A stretch of 64,000 nucleotides of DNA from Xanthomonas indica (GTDB taxonomy: Bacteria > Pseudomonadota > Gammaproteobacteria > Xanthomonadales > Xanthomonadaceae): the NCBI RefSeq assembly GCF_040529045.1, contig NZ_CP131914.1, positions 195,001-259,000 on the forward strand, written 5' to 3'. Positions within the stretch are counted from its first letter, which is position 1, and each line of letters begins with the position of its first letter. A model generated the notes under the pieces. That model was not told the origin of the DNA. It saw nothing but the letters and a program-made list of their open reading frames with translations, and searched no databases. Below are positions 1-8,627 of the stretch, piece after piece. Position numbers and translations under genes: made by a program.

Positions 1-30
1 CTGCAGGCGTCCTCACAAGTTACCTGCGCA

Positions 31-45
31 CACTGTCAAAGAACT
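31..45 (-). promoter_or_regulatory. boxA-like antitermination site in rRNA operon leader
   Basis: On the minus strand this reads AGTTCTTTGACAGTG, close to the boxA consensus TGCTCTTTAACA that recruits Nus factors for rRNA antitermination. It lies downstream of three tandem promoters and is followed toward the left edge by a typical 16S leader. I infer that a 16S rRNA gene starts just outside the window. Confidence 0.6.
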
Positions 46-108
46 TCGGGGCCGGCCTCAGCGCCTTTCCCTTTTTCGCCCCGACGTTTCCGTCCGAGTG
101 AGCCGCCC

Positions 109-136
109 ATTATAGCGGACTTTTTGTTTCCGTCAA
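109..136 (-). promoter_or_regulatory. rRNA operon promoter P3 (proximal)
   Basis: The minus strand has -35 TTGACG (131-136), a 16-bp spacer and a perfect -10 TATAAT (109-114), followed by a GC-rich discriminator GGGCGGCTC. A GC-rich discriminator is typical of promoters under stringent control. It is the strongest of three evenly spaced promoters and sits nearest the inferred 16S gene. Confidence 0.75.
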
Positions 137-207
137 CACCTCATTTCGAGGCGGTTGACGCTGGTTCGTCTTCAAACCCGAGGGCTTTTCGTCGAACCGA
201 GCCGCCC

Positions 208-235
208 ATCATAGCGGCTTTTTTCTTGCCGTCAA
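208..235 (-). promoter_or_regulatory. rRNA operon promoter P2 (middle)
   Basis: The minus strand has -35 TTGACG (230-235), a 16-bp spacer, -10 TATGAT (208-213) and the same GGGCGGCTC discriminator as P3. It lies 99 bp upstream of P3. The spacer is A-rich, as in the other two copies. Confidence 0.7.
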
Positions 236-308
236 CACCTTTTTGATCAGGTGGTTGACGCTGCTTCTTCGTCCAAACCCGTAGGCTTTTCCTCGAAGCG
301 AGCCGGCC

Positions 309-336
309 ATATTAGCCGACTTTTTCACTTCGTCAA
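309..336 (-). promoter_or_regulatory. rRNA operon promoter P1 (distal)
   Basis: The minus strand has -35 TTGACG (331-336), a 16-bp spacer, -10 TAATAT (309-314) and the discriminator GGCCGGCTC. It lies 101 bp upstream of P2. A palindrome of GTGAAAA and TTTTCAC arms (439-455) lies about 100 bp further upstream. Confidence 0.65.
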
Positions 337-582
337 CACCTTTTTGAAGAGGTTTTGACGCCCTTGCCGCGTTGCCGTGAAGGCGTTGCGTCAGGGGAGG
401 GAAAGTATGGCCCCAAATCGCCCGCTTGGGAAGAGGGCGTGAAAACTTTTTTCACTCTCCCGTCGCGGAGGTCCTGCCAGCCCCGCCGACCCTGCCTTTA
501 CGCCGCTCCGCACTGCTTGGCACTGCTCGCGTGGCGCGACTCTCTATATAGAGCGTTGCAGGCCCTGCCGACCGCCCCCACA

Positions 583-599
583 CCCGGCTCCTCGCCGGG
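583..599 (-). terminator. GC hairpin after tyrS
   Basis: Arms CCCGGC and GCCGGG enclose a 5-nt loop, 16 bp past the tyrS stop on the minus strand. No T-run follows, so it may only weakly terminate tyrS transcription before the rRNA promoters. Confidence 0.3.
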
Positions 600-614
600 A
601 CCGGGCAGCCGATC

Positions 615-1826
615 TCACGCTTCGACGAGTTGCACCCGGGCAAAGGTGCGCTTGCCGACCTGCAGGACGCCCTCGAAACCAGGGGCGAAGCTCTGCCGGG
701 GATCCTCCACCACGTCGCCGGCCACGCGCACCGCCCGCTCCTTCAGCTTGCGGGTGGCCTCGGAATTGCTGGCGGTCAGGCCTGCGGCGGTCAGCAGCGC
801 GGCGATCCGCAGCCCCTCCGCCGGCACGGCGACCTGCTGCAGCGGCAAGGCACTGGTGTCGCCCTGCCCGGTCACCACCGCATGCCAGCCGACGATGGCC
901 TGCTCGGCGGCAGCCGCATCGTGGAAGCGGGTGGTGAGTTCGCGGGCCAGGCGCAGCTTCACTTCGCGCGGGTGCAGCCCGCCGGCCTGCACCTGCTGCC
1001 GCAGCGCCTGCGCCTCGCTCATGCCGATCTCGAAGGACAACAGTTCGATCCAGCGCCACATCAGCTCGTCGCCGATCTTCATGGTCTTGGTGACGATGTC
1101 GATCGCCGGCTCGCTGATGCCGATGTAGTTGCCCAGCGACTTGGACATCTTGTTGACCCCGTCCAGGCCTTCGAGCAGCGGCATCGTCAGCACGATCTGC
1201 GCCGGCTGCCCGTAGTGCTCCTGCAGGCCGCGGCCCATCAGCAGGTTGAACTTCTGGTCGGTGCCGCCCAGTTCGACGTCGGCCTTCAGCGCCACCGAGT
1301 CGTAGCCCTGCACCAGCGGGTACAGGAACTCATGGATCGCGATGGACTGCTGCGCGGCATAGCGCTTGGCGAAATCGTCGCGCTCGAGCATGCGCGCGAC
1401 GGTGTGCTGGCCGGCCAGGCGGATCATGTCGGCCGCGCTCATCTGCCCGAACCACTCGGAGTTGAAGCGCACCTCGGTGCGTTCCCGGTCCAGCACCTTG
1501 AACACCTGCTCCTCGTAGGTGCGCGCATTGGCCAGCACGTCCTCGCGGGTCAGCGGCTTGCGGGTGACGTTCTTGCCGGTCGGGTCGCCGATCATCCCGG
1601 TGAAGTCGCCGATCAGGAAGATCACCTGGTGTCCCAGGTCCTGGAACTGGCGCATCTTGTTCAACAGCACGGTGTGGCCGATGTGCAGATCCGGCGCCGT
1701 GGGATCGAAGCCGGCCTTGACCCGCAGCGGGCGGCCGCTGCGCAGGCGGGCCTCCAGTTCTTCACGCTTGAGGATTTCATCGGCACCGCGGCCGATCAGG
1801 GCAAGGGACTCTTCGATCGTGGACAA
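615..1826 (-). CDS. tyrS: Tyrosyl-tRNA synthetase
   Basis: This cytoplasmic class I synthetase charges tRNA-Tyr with tyrosine. The translation shows the N-terminal region [13 protein letters not shown], the ATP-binding HIGH-like HIGHT motif after FDPTAPDLH, the KMSKS loop ([12 protein letters not shown]), and a C-terminal S4-like RNA-binding tail rich in [13 protein letters not shown] place the start at a TTG at 1826 (403 residues) because GGAG lies 8 nt upstream; a further in-frame TTG at 1853 would add nine residues. The gene runs toward the rRNA operon leader and is divergent from mepM. A tyrS, M23 peptidase, anmK neighbourhood is also known from pseudomonads. Confidence 0.95.
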   Translation of the reverse strand: MSTIEESLALIGRGADEILKREELEARLRSGRPLRVKAGFDPTAPDLHIGHTVLLNKMRQFQDLGHQVIFLIGDFTGMIGDPTGKNVTRKPLTREDVLANARTYEEQVFKVLDRERTEVRFNSEWFGQMSAADMIRLAGQHTVARMLERDDFAKRYAAQQSIAIHEFLYPLVQGYDSVALKADVELGGTDQKFNLLMGRGLQEHYGQPAQIVLTMPLLEGLDGVNKMSKSLGNYIGISEPAIDIVTKTMKIGDELMWRWIELLSFEIGMSEAQALRQQVQAGGLHPREVKLRLARELTTRFHDAAAAEQAIVGWHAVVTGQGDTSALPLQQVAVPAEGLRIAALLTAAGLTASNSEATRKLKERAVRVAGDVVEDPRQSFAPGFEGVLQVGKRTFARVQLVEA

Positions 1827-1921
1827 AACAGGAACTCCGGCGAATGGCGTCAAGCAACGTGAATGGCGTTAAGAGCGAGTTAACCATGCAGTCAGGTGAA
1901 AATCCGAGCCGGCTCAATGGT

Positions 1922-1950
1922 TTGACGCGCTGTGGAACCATGTTTATGGT
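1922..1950 (+). promoter_or_regulatory. Probable sigma-70 promoter of mepM
   Basis: TTGACG (1922-1927), a 17-bp spacer and TATGGT (1945-1950) lie 45 bp before the mepM start in the tyrS/mepM divergent region. Confidence 0.5.
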
Positions 1951-1994
1951 AGCCGAGTTTTGAGCTCGCGCTTCGGGCTCGTGAGGAAGCCTTG

Positions 1995-3449
1995 ATGCCC
2001 AACAGTGATCAGGAACGCGCGCGCCGGCAGCGCTTCCAGCAACGCCTTCATGTTCTCCACGACACTGCGCTGCATCGCAAGTTGAAGGAACACCTTCCCG
2101 CCGGACGCTGGACGCGCCGCCACTGGATCCACGCCAGCCTGTTCGCCACCATCGGCGCGATGGTCGCCACCATCGTTCCCGGCTTTTCCAACGCCATCGA
2201 CGTGCCGCTGCAGACCACGCAGGCGACGCTGGCGCTGCCGTTGCCGCCGATTTCGCTGGCGCAGCAACAGCAGGCCGCGATCACCGACAACTGGCAGGTG
2301 GTGCGGATCCAATCCGGGCAGACCCTGGGCTCGGTGTTCGAGCAGCTCGGCATCCCCGCCACGGTGATGCAGCGGGTGCTGGACCATCCGGGCACCCACG
2401 ACGCGCTGACCAAGCTGCGCCCGGGCGCGGAAATCGGCTTCGACCTGGCGACGACGGGCGACCTGCGCGCCCTGCGCTTCGACCGCGATGCCACCCACCG
2501 GGTGGAACTGTCGCTGCTCGACGACGACATCAAGGAAAAGGTGATCGAGCGCGAGACCAGCACGCGCACCGTGGTCACCAGCGGCGAGATCACCAGCTCG
2601 CTGTACGTGGCCGCGCGCAAGGCCGGGCTGTCGCCGTCGGCGATCGCGACGATGACCGACGAGATCTTCAAGTACGACATCGACTTCGACAAGGACCTGC
2701 AGCCGGGCGACCGCTTCAGCGTGGTCATGGACGAGACCTGGCGCGAAGGCGAGCGTATCGACACCAGCAAGATCCTGGCGGCGACCTTCACCACCCGCGG
2801 CAAGACCTACAGCGGCTTCCGCTTCGAGCGCGGCGGCAAGCCGGCCGAGTATTTCGACGTGACCGGGCGGCCGCTGAAGAAGAGCTTCATCCGCATGCCG
2901 GTGTCCTACAGCCGCATCAGCTCCACCTTCGGCGCGCGCAAGCACCCGGTGCTGGGCACCATGCGCATGCACAAGGGCATCGACTACGCCGCGCCGACCG
3001 GCACCCCGATCATGGCCGCCGGCGATGCGCGGGTGCAGTTCGTCGGCACCCAGCGCGGCTACGGCAACGTGGTGATCCTGGACCACGGCAAGGGCTACAG
3101 CACGCTGTACGGGCACATGTCGCGCTTCGGCGGGATCAAGGCCGGCCAGCGCATCAACCAGGGCACGGTGATCGGCTATGTCGGCATGACCGGCATGGCC
3201 ACCGGGCCGCACCTGCACTACGAATTCCGCGTGGACGGGGTGCAGCGCAATCCGGCCTCGGTGACGATGCCGCCGCCGACCCCGCTGGCGGGCGCCGAGC
3301 TGGCCGCGTTCCGCGCCCAGACCTCGCCGGCGCTGGCGCGCATCCAGCGCGTGGAGAAGCTGATCTACGCCGATGCCGACGAGCCGGCGGCGAAGAAGAA
3401 GAAGGTCGTCGCCTCGTCCAAGGCCGCCGCCTCGCACGACGCCGGCTGA
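1995..3449 (+). CDS. mepM: Murein DD-endopeptidase, M23 family (MepM-like)
   Basis: It is predicted to cut peptide cross-links in peptidoglycan so the sacculus can expand. The 484-residue protein has one N-terminal membrane segment (about residues 45-65), an OapA/LysM-like region (about 95-230), then a C-terminal LytM domain. The zinc ligands are visible: H326 and D330 in HKGIDYAA, and H408 in HLHYEF, with H406 as the catalytic partner. The ATG at 1995 is preferred over a TTG directly before it because GAGGAAG precedes it at good spacing. It is followed by anmK. The lysine-rich tail (AKKKKVV) is not part of the fold. Confidence 0.9.
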   Translation: MPNSDQERARRQRFQQRLHVLHDTALHRKLKEHLPAGRWTRRHWIHASLFATIGAMVATIVPGFSNAIDVPLQTTQATLALPLPPISLAQQQQAAITDNWQVVRIQSGQTLGSVFEQLGIPATVMQRVLDHPGTHDALTKLRPGAEIGFDLATTGDLRALRFDRDATHRVELSLLDDDIKEKVIERETSTRTVVTSGEITSSLYVAARKAGLSPSAIATMTDEIFKYDIDFDKDLQPGDRFSVVMDETWREGERIDTSKILAATFTTRGKTYSGFRFERGGKPAEYFDVTGRPLKKSFIRMPVSYSRISSTFGARKHPVLGTMRMHKGIDYAAPTGTPIMAAGDARVQFVGTQRGYGNVVILDHGKGYSTLYGHMSRFGGIKAGQRINQGTVIGYVGMTGMATGPHLHYEFRVDGVQRNPASVTMPPPTPLAGAELAAFRAQTSPALARIQRVEKLIYADADEPAAKKKKVVASSKAAASHDAG

Positions 3450-3538
3450 GCACCGGCGTCCGGTTCCGCCGCGCCGCGCATTGACGGGCGGCGGCACCTG
3501 GCCCACGCTGCGGCGCCGACCGCCGCCTGGTGCCTTGC

Positions 3539-4669
3539 ATGTCCTCGCCCTCCGCCGTTCCCGACGACGCCCTGTTCCTGGGCCTGATGTCCGGCACCAG
3601 CGCCGACGGCATCGATGCCGCGCTGGTGCGCTTCGGCCACGATGGACGCCCGCACCTGCAGCTGGGCCGTACCTACGCCTGGGCACCGCAGCAGCGCGCG
3701 GCGCTGATCGCCCTGGGCGAAGGCGGCGACATCACCTCGCTGGACGCACTGGGGCGGCTCGATGCCGAGGTCGCGATCGCCTTCGCCGAGGCGGCCCTGC
3801 GCCTGCTCGAGGACGCCGGCGTCGCGCCGGCCGCGGTCCGCGCGATCGGTTCGCACGGGCAGACCGTGCGCCACCGCCCGCTGGCCGATCCCGCCTTCAC
3901 CTGGCAGCTCGGCGACGGCAACCGCATCGCCGAACTGACCGGCATCGCCACGGTCTGCGATTTCCGCCGCCGCGACGTCGCCGCCGGCGGCCATGGCGCG
4001 CCACTGATGCCGGCCTTCCATGCGGCGATGCTGGGGGCGGCGCACGAGGACCGGGCCGTGCTCAACCTCGGCGGCATCGGCAACCTGACCCTGCTGCCGG
4101 CGCGCGGCGCCGTGCGCGGCTTCGACACCGGCCCGGCCAACGCACTGCTCGATGCCTGGTGCCAGCGCCATCAGGGCCAGCCCTACGATGCCGGCGGCGC
4201 GTTCGCCGCCAGCGGCGCGGTCGACGCCGACCTGCTGCAGCGCCTGCTGGCCGATGCCTGGTTCGCGCTGCCGCCGCCCAAGAGCACCGGGCGCGAGCAG
4301 TTCCACCTGCGCTGGCTGGAGGCCTGCCTGGAAACACCGGCGCCGGCGCCGGCCGCGGTGCAGGCGACGCTGCTGGAGCTGACCGTGGCGACGATCGCCG
4401 ATGCACTGCTGGCGCAGCAGCCGGCGACCCGGCAATTGCTGGTGTGCGGCGGCGGCGTGCACAACCCGGTATTGCTAGCGCGGCTGCAGGCGCGCCTGCC
4501 GGGCGTGCAGGTGCAATCCACCCAGGCGCAGGGCCTGGACCCGGACTACATCGAAGCGATGGGCTTTGCCTGGCTGGCGCGACAGACCCTGGCCGGGCTG
4601 CCGGGCAACCTGCCGTCGGTCAGCGGCGCGCGCGGGCCGCGCATTCTCGGCGCGATCCATCCCGCCTGA
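3539..4669 (+). CDS. anmK: Anhydro-N-acetylmuramic acid kinase
   Basis: AnmK opens and phosphorylates 1,6-anhydroMurNAc, giving MurNAc-6-phosphate for peptidoglycan recycling in the cytoplasm. The 376-residue protein begins with the family signature [15 protein letters not shown], has the sugar-kinase motifs LGGIGNLT and [12 protein letters not shown], and ends with the [12 protein letters not shown]-binding strand. The ATG at 3539 is chosen over an in-frame GTG nine bases upstream; neither has a strong ribosome site. Its position behind mepM and near ampG fits one recycling pathway: wall cleavage, import, then salvage. Confidence 0.95.
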   Translation: MSSPSAVPDDALFLGLMSGTSADGIDAALVRFGHDGRPHLQLGRTYAWAPQQRAALIALGEGGDITSLDALGRLDAEVAIAFAEAALRLLEDAGVAPAAVRAIGSHGQTVRHRPLADPAFTWQLGDGNRIAELTGIATVCDFRRRDVAAGGHGAPLMPAFHAAMLGAAHEDRAVLNLGGIGNLTLLPARGAVRGFDTGPANALLDAWCQRHQGQPYDAGGAFAASGAVDADLLQRLLADAWFALPPPKSTGREQFHLRWLEACLETPAPAPAAVQATLLELTVATIADALLAQQPATRQLLVCGGGVHNPVLLARLQARLPGVQVQSTQAQGLDPDYIEAMGFAWLARQTLAGLPGNLPSVSGARGPRILGAIHPA

Positions 4670-4690
4670 GCAACCACGCCAGCGAGAAGG

Positions 4691-4918
4691 TCAGAAGCCG
4701 CTGCCGGCCGGCAGCGCGCGCAAGGCCGCGATCGCCTCCGACAGCGCATCCACTTCGCGGTGCTCGAAGCCGCTGCGCACGTCGTGCTCGCTGGAGAACA
4801 GGCCCTGCTCGATCAGCGCCAGCACCGCCTGGCGCTGGGTCCAGCCGCGCGCAACGGCGATGCGGCGGATGCGTTCGAGCAGGAACGGGTCGATATCGCG
4901 CAACACAAGGTCGCTCAT
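4691..4918 (-). CDS. Small conserved protein, possible ribbon-helix-helix type
   Basis: This 75-residue protein starts MSDLVLRDIDPFLLERIRRIA and continues with a helical stretch (ARGWTQRQAVLALIEQGLF). A short N-terminal strand followed by two helices resembles Arc/CopG-type ribbon-helix-helix DNA-binding or antitoxin-like proteins, but no toxin gene lies next to it. GGGAG is well placed before the ATG at 4918; a longer reading to 5035 lacks this support. It is convergent with anmK (21 bp between stops) and lies downstream of ampG on the same strand. The function is unknown and the fold is an inference. Confidence 0.65.
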   Translation of the reverse strand: MSDLVLRDIDPFLLERIRRIAVARGWTQRQAVLALIEQGLFSSEHDVRSGFEHREVDALSEAIAALRALPAGSGF

Positions 4919-4983
4919 GCGGACTCCCGGGCGGCGGCGCACCCGTGCGCCGCTGCCCATCATCCCTGCCTGGGGACGCCCTT

Positions 4984-6303
4984 TCAATCGCGGGACGACA
5001 CCGCCTGTGGCGTCTGTTCGCGGATCCGCGGCCACAGCCAGGCCAGCAACAGCAGGGTCGGGATCACGGTGAAGGCGCTAAGCACGAAGAAGGTGCTGTA
5101 GGAGGTGGCTTCGACGATGTAGCCGGAGACACCCCCGACGAACTTGCCCGGCAGATTGGCCAGCGACACCAGCAGCGCGTACTGGGTGGCGGTGAAGTTG
5201 CGATCGGTCAGCGAGGACATGAAGGCGACCAGCACGGTGCCGGCGAAGCCCTGGAACAGGTTGTCGGCGCTGAGCGCGGCGTAGAACGACCAGAGCTGGC
5301 CGGGGTTGTGCGCCATCAGCAGGAACGCCAGGTTGGACAGCGCCACGCCCAACGCGGCGACGAGCAGCATGCGCCGAAAGCCGAAGGCGGCCACCGCCAG
5401 GCCGCCGACGAAGGCCCCGGCGATGCCCATCCACACCCCGAACAGCTTGGAGACGTTGGCGATGTCGGCCTTGTCGAAGCCCGAGTCCAGGTAGAACGGA
5501 CCGGACATCACCCCGATCACCTGGTCGGGGAACTTGAACAGGCCCACGAACAGCAACAGCGCCAGCCCCAGCGCCAGGCCGTTGCTGGAGAAGAAGCTGG
5601 AAATCGGCTGCCAGAACGCGCCGACCACGTCGATCCTGCGCACCACCGTCGCCGCCGGCACCTCCGGCTCGCGGCACACCAGGGTGGTGACGATCGGCAG
5701 CAGCATCAGCCCGGCCATGACCAGGTAGGCCAATGTCCAGTTGCCGAACTGCGCCAGGTACAGCGCGCCGGCGCCGGACAGGATCAGGCCGATGCGATAA
5801 CCGAAGGTGTAGGTCGCGGCGAGCGCGGCCTGCGCCGACGGCGGCGCGATCTCGATGCGGTAGGCATCCACCACCGAGTCCTGGGTGGCGCCGGCGAAGG
5901 AGGCGATCAGCACCCACAGCACCAGCGTGCCCACGCTCAACTCCGGGCGGGTGAACGCCAGCGCCACCAGGCCGATGGCCACGCCCAGCTGCGCGACCAG
6001 CAGCCACGAGCGGCGCCGGCCGAGGAAGCCGAGCAGCGGGAAGCGGTAGCGGTCCAGCAGCGGCGCCCACAGGAACTTGAGCAGGTAGAAGAAGCTGGCC
6101 AGGCTGATCAGGCCGATGCTGCCCAGGTCCAGGCCGACGTCGCGCAGGCGCGTGGACAGAGTCTGCGAGGCGATCAGCAGGAACGGCAGCCCGCTGCCGA
6201 AGCCCAGCAGCGCCATGGTCGCCGCCGACGGCGTGGCGAAGGCGCGCTTGATCCCGGCCCAGCCCTTGTACGACACCGGCGCCGCGGAGGTGCCACCGCT
6301 CAT
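4984..6303 (-). CDS. ampG: AmpG-like muropeptide permease (MFS)
   Basis: AmpG imports GlcNAc-anhydroMurNAc peptides across the inner membrane for wall recycling. The 439-residue protein has about 12 to 14 membrane segments and AmpG-type motifs: GFGSGLPFLLIASQTL at the N-terminus, LKFLWAPLLDRY, the short GRRRSWL loop, and ATQDSVVDAYRIE. The start ATG overlaps the stop of the upstream exonuclease gene (ATGA), so translation is probably coupled. With mepM and anmK just beyond, this is the third peptidoglycan turnover gene in 5 kb. AmpG also feeds signals for beta-lactamase induction in other bacteria; no ampC or ampR is seen here. Confidence 0.9.
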   Translation of the reverse strand: MSGGTSAAPVSYKGWAGIKRAFATPSAATMALLGFGSGLPFLLIASQTLSTRLRDVGLDLGSIGLISLASFFYLLKFLWAPLLDRYRFPLLGFLGRRRSWLLVAQLGVAIGLVALAFTRPELSVGTLVLWVLIASFAGATQDSVVDAYRIEIAPPSAQAALAATYTFGYRIGLILSGAGALYLAQFGNWTLAYLVMAGLMLLPIVTTLVCREPEVPAATVVRRIDVVGAFWQPISSFFSSNGLALGLALLLFVGLFKFPDQVIGVMSGPFYLDSGFDKADIANVSKLFGVWMGIAGAFVGGLAVAAFGFRRMLLVAALGVALSNLAFLLMAHNPGQLWSFYAALSADNLFQGFAGTVLVAFMSSLTDRNFTATQYALLVSLANLPGKFVGGVSGYIVEATSYSTFFVLSAFTVIPTLLLLAWLWPRIREQTPQAVSSRD

Positions 6304-7100
6304 TCGCGGTAGTCCACCGTGAACGGCGCATGGTCGGAGAAGCGCTGCGCGGTGTAGATGGAACAGCCTTGCAGGCGCTCGCGCAGGGTCGGGGTGACGA
6401 ACTGATAGTCGATGCGCCAACCGACGTCGTTGGCGCGCGCCGCGCCGCGGTTGCTCCACCAGGTGTAGTCCTGGCCCTCCGGATGCAGCGCGCGGTAGGC
6501 ATCTACCCAGCCGCGGCCGCTGGCCGGGTCGGCCTCCTCGGCACGGTCGGCGCACAGGCCGTTGAGCCAGTCGCGCTCGGCCGGCAGGCAGCCGGAGTTC
6601 TTCTGGTTCGACTTCCAGTTCTTGATGTCCAGCGCCGAGCGCACGATGTTCCAGTCGCCGCACAGCACGTAGTCGCGGCCGCTGTGCAGCCACTCCACCA
6701 GGATCGGCCGCAGCCAGTCCATGACCTGGAACTTGTAGCCCTGGCGCAGCTCGCCGGAGGACCCGGAGGGGATGTAGAAGGACACCACGCTCAGGTTGCC
6801 GAAGCGCGCCTCGATGTAGCGGCCTTCCTCGTCGAACTCCGGCCAGCCCAGCGCGGTCCGCACCTCGTCCGGCTCGCGCTTGCTGTAGATGGCCACGCCG
6901 CTGTAGCCCTTCTTGGTGCTGGCGTCGCGGAACCAGACCCGGTAACCGTCCGGCAGGAACGCCGGCCCGGCCAGCTGATGCTCCTGCGCCTTGGTCTCCT
7001 GCACGCACAGCACATCCGCCTGTTGCGTGGCGAACCACTCGAAAAAGCCCTTGGTGGCGGCCGATCGCAGGCCGTTGGCGTTGAAGCTGATGATGCGCAT
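6300..7100 (-). CDS. xth: Exonuclease III / AP endonuclease family (ExoA/XthA-like)
   Basis: This is a cytoplasmic DNA repair enzyme that incises abasic sites and removes 3' blocking groups. The 266-residue protein starts MRIISFNANGLRSA, has the metal-binding Glu in CVQETKAQ, the LCGDWNI motif, the late RIDYQFVT strand, and the terminal catalytic SDHAPFTVDY. An upstream in-frame ATG at 7229 would translate the intergenic repeat and is rejected. The true start at 7100 has no clear ribosome site; a pyrimidine-rich repeat copy lies directly before it. The stop overlaps the ampG start. Confidence 0.93.
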   Translation of the reverse strand: MRIISFNANGLRSAATKGFFEWFATQQADVLCVQETKAQEHQLAGPAFLPDGYRVWFRDASTKKGYSGVAIYSKREPDEVRTALGWPEFDEEGRYIEARFGNLSVVSFYIPSGSSGELRQGYKFQVMDWLRPILVEWLHSGRDYVLCGDWNIVRSALDIKNWKSNQKNSGCLPAERDWLNGLCADRAEEADPASGRGWVDAYRALHPEGQDYTWWSNRGAARANDVGWRIDYQFVTPTLRERLQGCSIYTAQRFSDHAPFTVDYRE

Positions 7101-7105
7101 GGAGA

Positions 7106-7223
7106 GCCGGGAATGGGGAAAGGGGACTAGGGAATGGTGAAAAGCATAGCGGTTGTTCCGTCTTCGCGGTCCTGCTGGGGTACGCTTTATCGGTTCCCTA
7201 TTCCCGTTTCCCCATTCCCGGCG
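7106..7223. repeat. Inverted pair of GGGAAT-type intergenic repeats between xth and pyrE
   Basis: The copy at about 7108-7136 reads CCGGGAATGGGGAAA then GGGGACTAGGGAAT. The copy at about 7194-7223 is its near-perfect inverse. Each abuts the start codon of the gene it faces. Related copies occur near 16265, 16437, 16610 and 56773, so this is a dispersed chromosomal element. Confidence 0.7.
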
Positions 7224-7228
7224 CTCCA

Positions 7229-7888
7229 ATGACCGACTACCGGCAACGTTTCCTGCAACTGGCCCTGGACGTGGAGGCGCTGCGCTTCGGCGAGTTCACG
7301 CTGAAGTCCGGGCGCCTCAGTCCGTACTTCTTCAACGCCGGACGTTTCGACTCCGGTGCCAGCATGGCGCGGCTGGCGGCGTGCTATGCCGATGCGGCCG
7401 ACGCCGCCGGGCTCGACTTCGACCTGTTGTTCGGCCCGGCCTACAAGGGCATTCCGCTGGCCACGGCGGTGGCCTGCGAGTACGCGCGGCGCGGGCGCGA
7501 CCTGCCGCTGGCGTTCAACCGCAAGGAAGCCAAGGCGCACGGCGAAGGCGGCAGCCTGATCGGCGCGCCGCTGGCCGGCCGCCGGGTGCTGATCGTGGAC
7601 GACGTGATCACCGCCGGCACCGCGATCCGCGAGGCGCTGGGCATCATCCGCGCCGCCGGCGGCGCGCCGGCCGCGATCCTGGTCGCGCTGGACCGCCAGG
7701 AGATCGCGGCCGAGGACGACCGCCGCTCGGCGGCGCAGGCGGTGGCCGCCGAAGCCGGCGTTCCTGTGGTCTCGGTCGCGCATCTGGGCGACCTGCTTGC
7801 ATTCATCGACGGAAACGCAGACCTTGTCGGCTTCCGCGAACCGCTGCTGGCCTACCGGGTCCGCTACGGTTGCGCTTCGTCTGGCTGA
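7229..7888 (+). CDS. pyrE: Orotate phosphoribosyltransferase
   Basis: PyrE joins orotate to PRPP to make orotidine 5'-monophosphate in pyrimidine synthesis. The 219-residue protein has the N-terminal FGEFTLKSGRLSPYFFNAG segment, the catalytic-loop region FNRKEAKAHGEGG, and the PRPP-binding signature VLIVDDVITAGTA at about residues 120-132. The length matches the family. The start lies directly after an intergenic repeat copy and lacks a normal ribosome site. It is divergent from xth. Confidence 0.97.
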   Translation: MTDYRQRFLQLALDVEALRFGEFTLKSGRLSPYFFNAGRFDSGASMARLAACYADAADAAGLDFDLLFGPAYKGIPLATAVACEYARRGRDLPLAFNRKEAKAHGEGGSLIGAPLAGRRVLIVDDVITAGTAIREALGIIRAAGGAPAAILVALDRQEIAAEDDRRSAAQAVAAEAGVPVVSVAHLGDLLAFIDGNADLVGFREPLLAYRVRYGCASSG

Positions 7889-7906
7889 CAGCAGGGGGCT
7901 GCCACG

Positions 7907-8578
7907 ATGCCGATCCGACCACGCAATCGCGTCCTGCCGGCCGTGCTGGCGCTGCTGGCCTTGCCGGCCGCCGCGCAGCAGGCACCGGCACCGTCCAAGA
8001 AGCTGTATTGCTGGAACCAGGGCGGACAACGCACCTGCAGCGATGCGCTGCCGCCGGAAGCGGTGAACCAGGCCCGCGACGAGTTCAACGTCACCAGCGG
8101 CATGCGCAGCGCCGAGGTCGGACGCGCGCTGAACGCCGAGGAGCGCGCCGCGGCCGCGGCCGATGCCGCGCAGCAGCGCGCCGACCAGGCGGCGCTGGAA
8201 ACGCGCAAGCGCACCGACCAGGCGATGCTGCTGTCGTACCAGACCGAGGACGAACTGCGCCGGGTGTTCGCCGAGCGCATCGGCATCGTCGACAACAACA
8301 TCCAGACCGCGCGCTACAACGTGGAGAGCCTGCGCCAGGGCCTGATCGGCCTGCTGTCCGGCGCCGGCACGCGCGAGCTGACCGGGCAGAGCGTGCCGGC
8401 CAAGACCGCCGACGAGGTGCAGCAGCGGCACCGCGCCCTGCTGTGGCAATTGCGCATGCAGAAGAACTTCGAGCAGCAGCGGCTCGGCCTGGATCAGGAA
8501 ATCGAGGACGTGCTGCAGCGCTATCGCGCGGCCCGCGGCGTCGGCCCGGCAGCGGCCGCGACCACCGCCGGCGGCTGA
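7907..8578 (+). CDS. Secreted coiled-coil protein, function unknown
   Basis: A signal peptide covers about residues 1-23 (LLALPAAAQQ). A short region reading KLYCWNQGGQRTCSDALPP follows and resembles the start of DUF4124 domains, with two cysteines that could pair. The rest of the 223 residues is Ala/Gln/Arg-rich helix, likely coiled coil, with no enzyme motif. AGGGGG lies 8 nt before the ATG. It starts 18 bp after pyrE, so the two may be cotranscribed. It is probably periplasmic; I do not recognise a role. Confidence 0.75.
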   Translation: MPIRPRNRVLPAVLALLALPAAAQQAPAPSKKLYCWNQGGQRTCSDALPPEAVNQARDEFNVTSGMRSAEVGRALNAEERAAAAADAAQQRADQAALETRKRTDQAMLLSYQTEDELRRVFAERIGIVDNNIQTARYNVESLRQGLIGLLSGAGTRELTGQSVPAKTADEVQQRHRALLWQLRMQKNFEQQRLGLDQEIEDVLQRYRAARGVGPAAAATTAGG

Positions 8579-8588
8579 GCCGCCGTAC

Positions 8589-8605
8589 GGTCCGGCGCCC
8601 GGACC
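8589..8605. terminator. GC hairpin between convergent genes
   Basis: GGTCCGG and CCGGACC arms flank a 3-nt loop, between the ends of the coiled-coil protein gene and the phosphomannomutase gene. There is no T-run, so it may serve both strands only weakly. Confidence 0.35.
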
Positions 8606-8627
8606 AGGCCGGGCGCGCGAAGCCCCC

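Larger units (their letters stand above)
101..358 (-). repeat. Three ~100-bp direct repeats, each one rRNA promoter unit
   Basis: Each unit holds a promoter (see P1 to P3), the discriminator and a conserved stretch ending in a dyad. The dyad has GTCAACACCT on one side and AGG..GTTGAC (or AGGTTTTGAC) on the other, so the -35 hexamer of each promoter forms one arm of an inverted repeat. The spacing of 99 and 101 bp puts all three units on nearly the same helical face. Confidence 0.7.

Noticed and set aside
101-358. Possible CRISPR-like repeats near the left edge
   Set aside because: The units are ~100 bp with recognisable promoter elements and no unique spacers; this is a promoter array.
3373-6312. 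A 979-residue open frame on the plus strand across anmK and ampG
   Set aside because: It overlaps three well-supported genes, is extremely Arg/Ala/Gln-rich, and has no motif. It is a GC-rich shadow frame.
7101-7229. Longer start of the xth-type exonuclease at 7229
   Set aside because: The added residues are a translation of the intergenic repeat and do not belong to the family, which begins MRIISFN.
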